Assembly: GCF_025630775.1 (NCBI RefSeq)
Contig: NZ_JAOSZE010000042.1
Coordinates: forward strand, 37,694 to 101,693
DNA from: Actinoplanes sp. KI2
Lineage (GTDB): Bacteria > Actinomycetota > Actinomycetes > Mycobacteriales > Micromonosporaceae
Length of the DNA: 64,000 bases
Reading direction: 5' to 3'
A program made the translations under genes and the position numbers. The notes beneath the pieces are model-generated. The model made no database searches, was not told the DNA's origin, and was given only the letters and a program-made list of their open reading frames with translations. Shown here in pieces: positions 24,329-33,308 of this stretch. Position 1 is the stretch's first letter; every line of letters starts with the position of its first letter.

Positions 24329-25498
24329 TCAGTCGGTGGTCAGCAGGTTCTTGCCGGATGCCGCGTCGAACAGGTGCAGCTTCGCCGTGTCGTACCAGAG
24401 CCGGGCGTTGCTGCCGCGCCGGACGCCGGAGGACGCGTCCAGCCGGGCGGTGATCGAGGTGCCGGCGCCGTGCAGGTCGTTGCCGGTGTCCTTGGCCAGG
24501 TCGTCGAGGTCGGCCGAGTGTGCGCTCTCGCCCTTGACGGTGAAGTACGCGAAGACGTCCGACCCCATCGCCTCGACGATGTCGATCGGCGCCTCGAAGG
24601 CCGCCCCCGGCTTGTCCCCGACGACCGACGCGTCCTCGAAGTGCTCGGGCCGGATGCCGACGATCACGTCGCGGTCGGTGACCGCGCCGTCCAGTGCCCG
24701 CCGGGTCTGCTCCGGCAGCTGGGCCTCGCCGAGGGCGGTCACCACCGTACCGCCGCGCAGCTGCCCGGGCAGGAAATTCATCGACGGGCTGCCGATGAAG
24801 CCGGCCACGAACAGGTTCGCCGGGTGGGCGTACAGGTGCGCGGGGGTGCCCACCTGCTGCACCACGCCGGCGCGCATGACCACGACCCGATCGCCGAGGG
24901 TCATCGCCTCGGTCTGGTCGTGCGTCACGTAGAGCGTCGTGGTGCCCAGCGATTTCTGGATGCGGGAGATTTGGGTACGCATCTGCACCCGCAGCTTGGC
25001 GTCCAGGTTCGACAACGGCTCGTCCATCAGGAAGGCCTTGGGGGACCGGACGATGGCGCGTCCCATGGCGACGCGCTGACGCTGGCCCCCGGACAGGTTC
25101 GCCGGCTTGCGGTCCAGGTGCTGGGTCAGCTCCAGCAGCTCGGCGGCGTCGTCCACCTTCTTCCGGATGGTCAGCTTGTCCATCCCGGCCAGCCGCAGCG
25201 GGAAGCCCATGTTCTCCCGGACGGTCATGTGCGGGTACAGCGCGTAGGACTGGAACACCATGGCGATGTCGCGGTCCTTGGGCGCCTTGTCGTTGACCAC
25301 CTGACCGTCGATGATCAGCTTGCCGGCGGTGATGTCCTCGAGGCCGGCCACCATGTTGAGGGTGGTCGACTTCCCGCAGCCGGACGGGCCGACCAGGATG
25401 ATGAACTCGCCGTCGGCGATGTCGAGGTTGAAGTCGTCAACCGCCAGCGATCCGTCGGGGTAGCGCTTGACGACGTGCTCCAGAACGATCTCGGCCAC
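24329..25498 (-). CDS. sugC: Sugar ABC transporter ATPase, SugC/MsiK/UgpC type
   Basis: The 389-residue ATPase energises the sugar transporter encoded by the next genes. The Walker A motif GPSGCGKST is at residues 37-45, the Q-loop in VFQSYALYPHMTVREN, the signature LSGGQRQRVAMGRA, and Walker B in AFLMDEPLSNLDAKLR. The C-terminal MalK-type OB domain contains VIVGIRPEHFEDA. The GTG at 25498 (GTGGCCGAG) is the only start that keeps the canonical MAEIVLEHV. SugC homologues can serve several importers; operon position makes the LpqY system its first partner. Confidence 0.88.
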   Translation of the reverse strand: MAEIVLEHVVKRYPDGSLAVDDFNLDIADGEFIILVGPSGCGKSTTLNMVAGLEDITAGKLIIDGQVVNDKAPKDRDIAMVFQSYALYPHMTVRENMGFPLRLAGMDKLTIRKKVDDAAELLELTQHLDRKPANLSGGQRQRVAMGRAIVRSPKAFLMDEPLSNLDAKLRVQMRTQISRIQKSLGTTTLYVTHDQTEAMTLGDRVVVMRAGVVQQVGTPAHLYAHPANLFVAGFIGSPSMNFLPGQLRGGTVVTALGEAQLPEQTRRALDGAVTDRDVIVGIRPEHFEDASVVGDKPGAAFEAPIDIVEAMGSDVFAYFTVKGESAHSADLDDLAKDTGNDLHGAGTSITARLDASSGVRRGSNARLWYDTAKLHLFDAASGKNLLTTD

Positions 25499-25517
25499 TT
25501 TCGGCTCCTCTCGAATG

Positions 25518-26351
25518 TCAGCCCTTGACCGCGCCGGAGGTCAGGCCGGCGACGATGCGCCGCTGGAAGACCAGCACGAACAGCACGAGGGGGATGGTGA
25601 TGACGATGGCGGCCGCGGCGATCGGCCCGGTGGGCTTCTCGAACGTGGTGGCGCCGGTGAAGTAGCTCATCGCGGCCGGCACGGTGCGTGCCGCCGAGGT
25701 CGAGGTCAGCGACAGGGCGAACAGGAAGTCGTTCCAGCACGCGATGAAGCACAGGATCGCCGTGGTGAAGATGCCGGGCATCGCGAGCGGGGTGATGACC
25801 TGCCGGAAGGCCTGGTACGGCGTGGCGCCGTCCATCTTCGCCGCCTTCTCCAGGTCCCACGGGATCTCCCGGAAGAACGCCGACAGCGTGTAGATCGCCA
25901 GCGGCAGCGCGAAGGTGATGTACGGGATGATCAGGCCGGGCCACGTGTCGAACAGCCCGATCGCCGTCTCGATCTTGAACAGCGGAGTGACCAGCGCGAT
26001 CTGCGGGAACATCGAGACCAGCAGCGCCATCGCCAGGATCGCCGCCTTGCCCGGGAACTGCAGCCGGGCGATCGCGTACGCGCACATGGTGCCCACCACG
26101 ATGGCCACCAGCGTGGAGATCAGGCAGATGCCGATCGAGTTGATCAGGGAGCGGACGAAGTCCTCGTTCTGGAAGATGGCCTTGTAGCTGGCGCCGGTCG
26201 GGTGGGTCGGGAAGTACTTGCCGTCGTTGAGTGTCTCGGCGTTCTTGAGCGAGAGCGAGAGCAGCCAGAACACCGGGACGAACGCGTACAGCAGCACCAG
26301 GATGTTGATCCCCCACCAGATCAGCTTGCGGTTGGTCGTCGCGGGTTGCAC
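25518..26351 (-). CDS. sugB: Sugar ABC transporter permease, SugB/MalG type
   Basis: The 277-residue permease has six membrane helices and the EAA loop KMDGATPYQAFRQVITPLAMPGI, which contacts the SugC ATPase. It forms the channel with SugA. The GTG at 26351 lies 2 bases after the sugA stop, so translation is coupled; an N-terminal MQPATTNRKLIWWGINILVL is typical. The gene lies between sugA and sugC with short gaps. Confidence 0.87.
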   Translation of the reverse strand: MQPATTNRKLIWWGINILVLLYAFVPVFWLLSLSLKNAETLNDGKYFPTHPTGASYKAIFQNEDFVRSLINSIGICLISTLVAIVVGTMCAYAIARLQFPGKAAILAMALLVSMFPQIALVTPLFKIETAIGLFDTWPGLIIPYITFALPLAIYTLSAFFREIPWDLEKAAKMDGATPYQAFRQVITPLAMPGIFTTAILCFIACWNDFLFALSLTSTSAARTVPAAMSYFTGATTFEKPTGPIAAAAIVITIPLVLFVLVFQRRIVAGLTSGAVKG

Positions 26352-26353
26352 AG

Positions 26354-27313
26354 CTACCGCCTCCCACCGGGGTCGACGCCCGGCGCGGCCGCGCCGAACA
26401 GCTTGATGAACGCGAACGCGATGATCCCGGTGGTGATGAAGATCAGCACCGACATGGCCGAGCCGATGCCGAGGTTCAGCCCGCGGATCAGGTTGCTGTA
26501 GGTCACCATGGACACCGAGCTGGTCTGGTTGGCGCCGCTGGTGAGAATGAAGATGTTGTCGAAGATCCGGAACGCGTCGAGCGTGCGGAACAGCAACGCC
26601 ACCAGGATGGCCGGCTTGATCAGCGGCACCGTGACCATCCAGAAGCGTTTCCAGGCGGACGCACCGTCCATCGAGGCCGCCTTGAGCAGGTCCTCCGGGA
26701 CCAGGGCGAGGCCGGCCATGAGCAGCAGCGCCATGAAGGGGACGGTCTTCCAGACCTCGGCCAGGATGATGATCCCGATCGAGGACCAGAACTGGGTCAG
26801 CGGCGCCGAGCCCTTCGGCGCCAGCCAGCCCAGGTCCTGGGTCCAGGCGAAGCGCCAGGAGAACGCGGCGACGACGGTCACGATCGCGTACGGGACCAGG
26901 GCCGAGGTGCGCACCAGCCCGCGGCCGACGATCGTGCGGTGCATGACGACCGCCAGCGCCATGCCCAGGGCCAGCTCGAGAGCCGCGCTGACCACGGTGA
27001 TCAGGGTGGTGACGCCGAAGGCGGTCCACCAGATCGGGCTGGACAGCACGGTGATGTAGTTGCTGAACCAGATGAACTGGTTGTCGTTGGGCTTACGCAG
27101 GTCGGCCTTGTTGAGCGAGAGCCAGATCGCGTACAGCACGGGATAGGCGGTCACGGCGAGCATGATGATCACCGCGGGCGCCACCAGCAGCAGGCCCAGC
27201 TTGCGTTCGGCCCGCTTGGCCTCGTTGAACCGTTTGCGGGCGATCGCGGTGGTTTCTTCTTCGATTTCGAGGTCGGCCGCCTCCGCGGCCGCCGGGGTCG
27301 GCGTAGCGGTCAC
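26354..27313 (-). CDS. sugA: Sugar ABC transporter permease, SugA/MalF type
   Basis: The 319-residue permease begins with a charged cytoplasmic segment (IARKRFNEAKRAERKLG), followed by six helices and the EAA loop SMDGASAWKRFWMVTVPLIKPAI. It is the MalF-like half of the channel. The GTG start overlaps the lpqY stop (GTGA), and the end is followed by sugB after 2 bases. Substrate specificity comes from LpqY. Confidence 0.88.
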   Translation of the reverse strand: MTATPTPAAAEAADLEIEEETTAIARKRFNEAKRAERKLGLLLVAPAVIIMLAVTAYPVLYAIWLSLNKADLRKPNDNQFIWFSNYITVLSSPIWWTAFGVTTLITVVSAALELALGMALAVVMHRTIVGRGLVRTSALVPYAIVTVVAAFSWRFAWTQDLGWLAPKGSAPLTQFWSSIGIIILAEVWKTVPFMALLLMAGLALVPEDLLKAASMDGASAWKRFWMVTVPLIKPAILVALLFRTLDAFRIFDNIFILTSGANQTSSVSMVTYSNLIRGLNLGIGSAMSVLIFITTGIIAFAFIKLFGAAAPGVDPGGRR

Positions 27314-28590
27314 GGGAGGATCCCCTTGCCATCGATCGCAGCCTGGATCGCGCTGCGAAGCTTGTCGGCGGACTTCTGCGGGTTGATCTGGTTCGGTGGC
27401 GACAGCGTGGTGGAGACGATCGTGGAGATGTTCTGGTAGACCGGCGACACCGGGCGCGGCACGGCGTTCTTCAGCTCGGTGAGCATGACGTCCTTCATCG
27501 GGTACGCCTTGATGAAGTCCGGCTCGTCGAAGACGGTGGCCAGGGCCGGCACGTCACCGCCGTCCAGCGCGGCGCTGAGCGCGTTCTTCTCGTCGCGCAT
27601 GCACATACCGGCCTCGAACGACTCGGCCGGGTGCTTGCTGTAGGTGCTGATCGCGTAGTTCATCCCGCCCAAGGTCACCTTCGGCGTCCCGCCGTCGATC
27701 GACGGGTAGGGGGCGAAGCCGAGGTCGTCGACGATGGCCGGATTCGCCGTACGCATGGCGCTGAGTACGTACGGCCAGTTGAGGGAGAAGGCCGAGCGGC
27801 CGGCCTGCAGGTCGGCGAACACCTCGGGCTCCTGGGCGTTGGACAGCGACTGGCTGGTCACGCCGGTGCTGGCGAGCCGGCGCATCATGGCGAGAGCCTG
27901 CACGGTCTTGTCGTCGACCGTGGGCTTCGTGCTGTCGGCGTTGACCAGCGTCCCGCCGTACGCGGTCACCAGGTTGTTGATGTTGACGACGTAGCCCTCG
28001 TACTGGGCGGCGGTCAGGCCGATCTCGTACGGTTTGCCCTGCGCCTTGAGCTGCTGGGCCATCGTGAGCATCTCGTCGAAGGTCTTGGGCGGCGTCGGCA
28101 CCAGGGACTTGCGGTACCAGAGAAGTTGGACATTGGTGGTGCGGGGGATGCCGTAGAGCTTCCCCTTCCAGGTGGCCGTGTCGATCGGCGGCTGCAGGGT
28201 GTCCTTGGTGGCCTGCGCCTTCTCGTCGCCGGTCAGCTCCCGGATCCAGCCGGCCTCGGCGAACTCGGCCGTCCAGGTCACGTCCATGCCGAGCAGGTCC
28301 ATGCCGTCGTCGTGGGCGGCGAGCCGGCGTACGAACTGGTCGCGCTGGCCGTCGGCGTCGCTGGGCAGCAGGTTGCCGACGATCGTGTAGCGGCCGCCGG
28401 CCGCCTGGTTGCAGTTGGCGATGATTTTGTCGAAGCCGGTGCCGCTCGCTCCGCCGTACAGGTTGACCACGATCCCCTTCGGGCCGCCGTAGCAGGCTGC
28501 CGTGAGAGATGCCGTCAGGGCCAGTACGCCGAGGGTTGCGATGCGTCGTGATGGGCGCCCCTTCGCCTCTGTCGGATGATGAAGCCTCAT
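27310..28590 (-). CDS. lpqY: Sugar-binding lipoprotein, LpqY type (trehalose)
   Basis: The 426-residue solute-binding lipoprotein has a signal peptide ending in the lipobox LTAAC. The mature part resembles mycobacterial LpqY in the stretches QRDQFVRRLAAHDDGMDLLG and DVTWTAEFAEAGW. LpqY-SugABC recycles or imports trehalose in mycobacteria; here the same set is joined to an alpha-glucosidase, so maltose-type sugars are possible too. The ATG at 28590 has GGAGG 6 bases upstream and gives the lipobox; an open frame extends further upstream without a signal peptide. A CRP-like box lies 28 bases upstream. It is the first gene of the operon. Confidence 0.85.
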   Translation of the reverse strand: MRLHHPTEAKGRPSRRIATLGVLALTASLTAACYGGPKGIVVNLYGGASGTGFDKIIANCNQAAGGRYTIVGNLLPSDADGQRDQFVRRLAAHDDGMDLLGMDVTWTAEFAEAGWIRELTGDEKAQATKDTLQPPIDTATWKGKLYGIPRTTNVQLLWYRKSLVPTPPKTFDEMLTMAQQLKAQGKPYEIGLTAAQYEGYVVNINNLVTAYGGTLVNADSTKPTVDDKTVQALAMMRRLASTGVTSQSLSNAQEPEVFADLQAGRSAFSLNWPYVLSAMRTANPAIVDDLGFAPYPSIDGGTPKVTLGGMNYAISTYSKHPAESFEAGMCMRDEKNALSAALDGGDVPALATVFDEPDFIKAYPMKDVMLTELKNAVPRPVSPVYQNISTIVSTTLSPPNQINPQKSADKLRSAIQAAIDGKGILP

Positions 28591-28617
28591 TGATCCTCCG
28601 TCCGCCATACGCTGCGT

Positions 28618-28633
28618 TATGACGTAGATCACA
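28618..28633 (-). promoter_or_regulatory. CRP-like site upstream of lpqY
   Basis: On the minus strand TGTGA-N6-TCATA matches the TGTGA-N6-TCACA core of Crp sites at 9 of 10 defined positions. It begins 28 bases before the lpqY start. A cAMP-Crp role is inferred. Confidence 0.4.
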
Positions 28634-28737
28634 ACTGATTTCAGGCTGCCACTTCCCGGTCAGAAGCGCGAGTGGAGAGCTAACACGATTTTGCAAAGGG
28701 CGTTGACTTGTCCGGTCCGAGGTTCGAGGCTCGGCCC

Positions 28738-29880
28738 ATGGCGGGAATGATCCAAATGGAGAGTCGTCCCGGCATTTTGGATCTGAGCTGGGGGCATCCG
28801 CGCCCTGGCCTGCTGCCGGTGGGGGAGTGGGGGAAGGCGTCGGCCGCGGCGGCCCGGGAGTTCGGCTGGCGGCAACTGACGTACGGGCAGGCCACCGGTC
28901 CCACGCCCCTGCTGGACTGGCTGACCGCGCACCTGTGCGACACCGAAGGCGGCGGCACCGCCCCCGAGCAGCTGTTCGTCACCGGGGGCGCCTCGCACGG
29001 CCTGGCGCTGGTGGCATCGCTGCTGGCCGGCCCCGGCGACGTGATCCTGGTCGACTCGCCCTCGTACCACCTGGCGTTCCGGATCCTCGCCGACACCGGC
29101 GCCACGGTGGTGCGGGCTCCCGCCGACGCGGACGGCGTGGACCCGGCCGCCCTGGCCGAGCAACTCGCCGCCCTGCGCGCCGGCGGCCGGCGCGTCCCGC
29201 TGCTCTACCTGGTGCCGACGTTCGCGAACCCGACCGGCCGGAGCCTCCCGGCCGAACGGCGCCGCGACCTGGTGGCCCTGGCCCGCCGGACCGGCCTGAC
29301 GCTGCTCGAGGACGACACCTACCGCGAGCTGTGCTACGAGGGCGTGGCCCCGCCGTCGCTGTGGCGACTGTCCGGCGGCGACCGTGTCGTCCGGCTGGGC
29401 ACGTTCGCCAAGACGGTCGCGCCCGGCCTGCGCCTCGGCTGGATCAATGCCGACCCCGCGCTGATCACCCGCCTGGCCACGCTGGGCTATGTGCACAGCG
29501 GCGGTGGCGTCAACCATTCCGTCGCCACCACCATGTACTGCTTCGCCGCGTCCGGGGCGTACCGGCGCCATGTCGCCGCGGTGCGCGCCGAGTACCGTGC
29601 GCAGCGCGATGCCCTGGTCTCGGCCGTGCGCGCGTACCTGCCGGTCGAGGCGCCGGCCGGCGGCTGGTTCTTGTGGGTCGCGCTGCCGCCCGGGGTCGGA
29701 GCGACCGGATTGCTTGCCCGGGCCGAGCGGAACGGCACGTCGTTCGTTCCCGGCCCGCGGTTCTATGTCGACGGCGCCGGCGGCGACGACCGCATCCGGC
29801 TCAGCTTCTCCCATCTGGCGCCGGCCGACCTGGCGGGCGCCGCCGCCCGGCTCGGCTCGGCCCTGACCGGCCTCGGGTAA
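28738..29880 (+). CDS. PLP-dependent aminotransferase, class I/II (MocR-like without HTH)
   Basis: The 380-residue fold-type I aminotransferase has the PLP lysine at K225 in LGTFAKTVAPGLRLGW, the segment VTGGASHGLALVASLLAGPGD and VPTFANPTGRSLPAERR. It resembles the catalytic half of MocR regulators and LysN-type 2-aminoadipate aminotransferases, without the DNA-binding domain. The ATG at 28738 has GAGG about 9 bases upstream; a TTG at 28708 and ATGs at 28747 and 28756 are alternatives. It is divergent from lpqY. The amino-acid substrate is not readable from the sequence. Confidence 0.82.
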   Translation: MAGMIQMESRPGILDLSWGHPRPGLLPVGEWGKASAAAAREFGWRQLTYGQATGPTPLLDWLTAHLCDTEGGGTAPEQLFVTGGASHGLALVASLLAGPGDVILVDSPSYHLAFRILADTGATVVRAPADADGVDPAALAEQLAALRAGGRRVPLLYLVPTFANPTGRSLPAERRRDLVALARRTGLTLLEDDTYRELCYEGVAPPSLWRLSGGDRVVRLGTFAKTVAPGLRLGWINADPALITRLATLGYVHSGGGVNHSVATTMYCFAASGAYRRHVAAVRAEYRAQRDALVSAVRAYLPVEAPAGGWFLWVALPPGVGATGLLARAERNGTSFVPGPRFYVDGAGGDDRIRLSFSHLAPADLAGAAARLGSALTGLG

Positions 29881-29886
29881 AGGGTT

Positions 29887-29900
29887 TGGGAGCGCTCCCG
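29887..29900. promoter_or_regulatory. CebR-type LacI operator upstream of GH5 gene
   Basis: TGGGAGCGCTCCCG matches the CebR/CelR consensus TGGGAGCGCTCCCA at 13 of 14 positions. It lies 79 bases before the GH5 start, directly after the aminotransferase stop. It predicts induction of the downstream gene by beta-glucan or mannan fragments. Confidence 0.65.
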
Positions 29901-29978
29901 GTTTCCCTTCGCGGGTGCTAGCTTCTCCATTGGCCCCGGTCGATGCGATCGGGCATCGACCGTCGAGGAGACCGTGGC

Positions 29979-31964
29979 ATGCGGAGAGGCTTCGTCGCCG
30001 TCCTTGCGGCCCTGGCCGGCGCTCTCGTCGCCGCCGGCCCCGCCGCCGCAGCACCCGCGACCCACCCGGTACCGTCCGCGGGTTTCGTCACCCGGGCCGG
30101 CAGCACGCTCAAGCTGGACGGCAAGCCGTTCCGCTTCGGCGGCACGAACAACTATTACCTGTTCTACTCCAGCCGGGCGATGGTCGACGACGTCTTCGCC
30201 GACGCACAAGCGGCCGGCTTCGACGTCATGCGGACCTGGGCGTTCGCCCTGATCGGCAACGCCGACGGCAGCAACTCGGTCGCCCCGGCGCCGGACGGCG
30301 TGTACTTCCAGTACTTCGACGGGACCAAGCCGGCCTTCAACGACGGCGCCAACGGCCTGGAGCGCCTCGACTACGTCGTCGACGCCGCCCGGCGGTCCGG
30401 GCAGAAGCTGGTGCTGGCGCTGACCAACAACTGGTCCGACTTCGGCGGCATCGACCAGTACGTCCGCTGGCGCGGCGACGCGTACCACGACGACTTCTAC
30501 ACCGACCCGGTGATCAAGGGCTGGTACAAGGACTACCTGAACCACGTCCTCAACCGGGTCAACACGATCACCGGCGTCAGGTACAAGGACGACCCGACGA
30601 TCATGACCTGGGAGCTCGGCAACGAGCCGCGCTGCAAGGGCTCCGGTATCTACCCGCCGAGCACTGCATGTAGCACGTCCACGCTGACCGGCTGGGCCGG
30701 CGAGATGACCGCGTACCTCAAGTCGCTCGACCACAGGCACCTGGTCAGCGTCGGCGACGAGGGCTTCTTCTGCGACGGCCCGGACGCCCCGGACTGGATC
30801 GACAACTGTGGCGAGGGCGTGGACAGCATCGCGCTGGCCTCGCTGCCGGACGTCGACGTGATGTCGTACCACCTCTATCCGGACAGCTGGGGCAACCGCA
30901 CCGCGCAGTGGGCCGACGACTACATCACCCGGCACAACACCGCGGCCCGGAAACTGGGCAAGGCCGTGATGCTCGGCGAGTTCGGCTGGAAGGACAAGGC
31001 CACCCGCAATCCGGTCTATCAGGAATGGACGAGTACCTTCGCGCGGACCGGCGGGAACGGCTTCCTGTACTGGATCCTCTCCGGCTCGCAGGACGACGGC
31101 ACGCTCTACCCGGACTACGACGGGTTCACCGTCTACTGCCCGAGCCCGGTATGCACCACGATCTCCAACGCCACCACCGAGATCGCGTACGGGCAGCGGT
31201 CCCTCCCGCCGGTCGCCGACAACGACACCGCGACCACCGCGGCGAACACCCCGGTGACCGTGCAGGCGGCCGCCAACGACATCGGGTACCGCACGAAGAT
31301 CCGCCCGGCCTCGCTGGATCTCGACCCGGCCGCCGCCGGACGGCAGACCAGCGCCACCGTCACCGGCGGCGTCTTCACGGCCGACAGCGCCGGCGCGGTC
31401 ACCTTCACGCCGCAGGCCGGGTTCGCCGGAAAGGCGGTCGCCTCGTACGTGATCCAGGACCAGGCCGGCCGGTGGTCGAACGCGGCCACCGTGACGGTCA
31501 CGGTCAAGCCGGACCCGGCTGCGACGCAGGTGCTCTACTCCTTCGAGGACGGTGTCCAGGGCTGGGCGTCCGCGTCCTGGCAGACCAACGCCGGCACGGT
31601 CGCGCAGACCACCGACTTCGCCACCGACGGCACGCACGGCCTGCAGATCGCGGCGGCCGACGGCGGCTGGTTCGGCGTCACCTTCGGCGAGCCGGTCGAC
31701 ATGTCCCACCGTTCGGCGCTGAAATACGACGTGCGCACCAGCCCGGCCGCCGGCACCAACGCCGCCATCGCGGTGCAGACCGGCGACGGGTACGCCTGGT
31801 GCCAGTCCGGCTTCACCTGGATCAACCAGGACACCACCACGACCGCGTCGATCGACCTGCAGACCGAGATGTCCTGCGACAGCGCGGCGCTCAGCGACGT
31901 ACGCGTGCTCTGGGTCTACATCAACCCGGGCACCGTCGACCTCGACACCGTGCGCCTCGAGTAG
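29979..31964 (+). CDS. Secreted GH5 beta-mannanase-like glycosidase with accessory domain
   Basis: The 661-residue secreted enzyme has a signal peptide (ALAGALVAAGPAAA), a GH5 catalytic domain (about 35-410), a cadherin-like spacer beginning VADNDTATTAANTPVTVQAAANDI, and a C-terminal CBM-like sandwich (YSFEDGVQGWASASWQTNAG). Catalytic residues are E216 in WELGNEPRC and E334 in MLGEFGW. GTNNYYLFYSSRAMVDDV and the pattern around NEP favour the mannan endo-1,4-beta-mannosidase group (GH5_7 type). The ATG at 29979 has GAGGAG upstream and gives the signal peptide. A CebR-type operator precedes it. The C-terminal module may bind mannan. Confidence 0.88.
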   Translation: MRRGFVAVLAALAGALVAAGPAAAAPATHPVPSAGFVTRAGSTLKLDGKPFRFGGTNNYYLFYSSRAMVDDVFADAQAAGFDVMRTWAFALIGNADGSNSVAPAPDGVYFQYFDGTKPAFNDGANGLERLDYVVDAARRSGQKLVLALTNNWSDFGGIDQYVRWRGDAYHDDFYTDPVIKGWYKDYLNHVLNRVNTITGVRYKDDPTIMTWELGNEPRCKGSGIYPPSTACSTSTLTGWAGEMTAYLKSLDHRHLVSVGDEGFFCDGPDAPDWIDNCGEGVDSIALASLPDVDVMSYHLYPDSWGNRTAQWADDYITRHNTAARKLGKAVMLGEFGWKDKATRNPVYQEWTSTFARTGGNGFLYWILSGSQDDGTLYPDYDGFTVYCPSPVCTTISNATTEIAYGQRSLPPVADNDTATTAANTPVTVQAAANDIGYRTKIRPASLDLDPAAAGRQTSATVTGGVFTADSAGAVTFTPQAGFAGKAVASYVIQDQAGRWSNAATVTVTVKPDPAATQVLYSFEDGVQGWASASWQTNAGTVAQTTDFATDGTHGLQIAAADGGWFGVTFGEPVDMSHRSALKYDVRTSPAAGTNAAIAVQTGDGYAWCQSGFTWINQDTTTTASIDLQTEMSCDSAALSDVRVLWVYINPGTVDLDTVRLE

Positions 31965-31968
31965 CTCC

Positions 31969-32370
31969 GTGGCCCGGCACATCGCGACGCTGCACCTGCC
32001 CGGATCGGGCCGGCTCCTGCAATGGCGCAGCGACGGCTGCTGGCGGGAGCTGAACGACGCGCAGCACCGCGCCGAGCTCGACGGCTCGCATCTGCCGGCC
32101 GCCGAGGAGTGGGTGCGCTGGAGCGGGCTTTCCCGGCCGCAGGCCCGCGGCGGCGGCTGGGACGGTGGCCCGGCCTGGTGGCTCGTCCACGGCGAGCTCC
32201 CCGGCCGCGCCACCCCGAGCGTCGTGCTCGCGGACGGGAGTCGTCCGCCGGTGCGATCGCTGGGACGGGTGTGGGCCTGCGAATGGTTCTCCCCGGCCCA
32301 GGCGGCGACGGTACGGGTGGCGGGCGAACAGTTCACCCTGCCGTTCGCCGAGCCGTATTACCGGCGGTGA
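31969..32370 (+). CDS. Uncharacterised small Trp-rich protein
   Basis: The 133-residue protein starts at a GTG 4 bases after the mannanase stop, so it is probably translationally coupled. It is soluble, rich in Trp and Arg (WRSDGCWRELNDAQHR, WVRWSGLSRPQARGGGWDGG), and has no signal peptide or membrane helix. I do not recognise a family. Codon bias fits a real gene. Confidence 0.55.
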   Translation: MARHIATLHLPGSGRLLQWRSDGCWRELNDAQHRAELDGSHLPAAEEWVRWSGLSRPQARGGGWDGGPAWWLVHGELPGRATPSVVLADGSRPPVRSLGRVWACEWFSPAQAATVRVAGEQFTLPFAEPYYRR

Positions 32371-32381
32371 CTTGCCGGCGG

Positions 32382-33200
32382 TTACGGGCGGAAGCGTTGC
32401 TGCATGTCGGCGTACGAGATCGCGCCGTCGAGGAAGCCGAGGGTTCCGGAGTCGAGCAGTTCGCGGCCGGCCCGCTCCAGCATGCTGAACACGGCTCGGG
32501 CGAGGCTGCCGCCCAGGCTGACCCGCTTCACGCCGAGGGAGAACAGCGTGCGGGCGTCGATGGTGCTCGCCAGCCCGGCCACCACGTTGAGCGGGCCCGG
32601 GATGGCCGCGGCGAGCCGGCGGATCGACTCCTCGTCGACGACGCCGGGCACGAAGACACAGTCGGCCCCGGCCGCCAGGTATCGGGTCGCCCGCTCGACG
32701 GTCTCGGCGAACACGTCGCCGGCGGTCCCGGCGAGGTAGGTGTCCGTGCGGGCGTTCAGGACGAAGGTGCCGGCGGGCGCCGCGGCCCGGGCGGCCGCCA
32801 CCCGGTCGACCGCCTCGTCGATGCCGAACAGTCCGCCCTGGCCGGCATCCTCGAGGTTGCCGCCCACCGCGCCGAGCCGCACCGCCCGGGCCACGGTGCG
32901 GCCGACCTCGTCGGGGGTGTCGCCGTACCCGGCTTCGAGGTCGGCGGTGACCGGCACGCCCACCGCGGCCACGATCCGGCCGATGTGCTCGAGCATCGTG
33001 TCGCGGTCCAGCGCCCCGCCGTCCGGGACTCCGCCGGACCAGGCGATGCCCGCGCTGGTGGTGGCGATGGCCGGGAAGCCGACCCGTTCGAGGATCCGGG
33101 CGGACCCGGCGTCCCAGGCGTTGGGGAGGACGAAGCCGGGGCCCTGGTGCAGGCCGAGGAGAGCGGTTGCCTGGTCGGCCGAGGACACTGTGGTAGGCAC
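32382..33200 (-). CDS. Isocitrate lyase / phosphoenolpyruvate mutase superfamily protein
   Basis: The 272-residue TIM-barrel protein shows the ICL/PEP mutase marks: LPNAWDAGSARILERVGFPAIATTSAGIA, DLEAGYGD with metal-binding Asp, and NARTDTYL. The family includes methylisocitrate lyase, oxaloacetate decarboxylases and C-C lyases of unknown substrate. This branch, often annotated as carboxyvinyl-phosphonate phosphorylmutase-like, has no fixed function. A GTG at 33200 starts it. It is convergent with the Trp-rich gene and divergent from the large kinase gene. Confidence 0.82.
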   Translation of the reverse strand: MPTTVSSADQATALLGLHQGPGFVLPNAWDAGSARILERVGFPAIATTSAGIAWSGGVPDGGALDRDTMLEHIGRIVAAVGVPVTADLEAGYGDTPDEVGRTVARAVRLGAVGGNLEDAGQGGLFGIDEAVDRVAAARAAAPAGTFVLNARTDTYLAGTAGDVFAETVERATRYLAAGADCVFVPGVVDEESIRRLAAAIPGPLNVVAGLASTIDARTLFSLGVKRVSLGGSLARAVFSMLERAGRELLDSGTLGFLDGAISYADMQQRFRP

Positions 33201-33308
33201 GACCCATCATCGGCGATCTCGGCCCCGGGCGATACCCGTGCCGCCCGCGCCGCAGTTGTCAGCGACAAATCATCATAATAACCCTTTGAGTGACATAACC
33301 TGCGATTT

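Noticed and set aside
28719..28733. tRNA T-arm-like sequence CGAGGTTCGAGGCTCG
   Set aside because: No acceptor, D-arm or anticodon arm can be built around it; it lies in the ribosome-site region of the aminotransferase gene.
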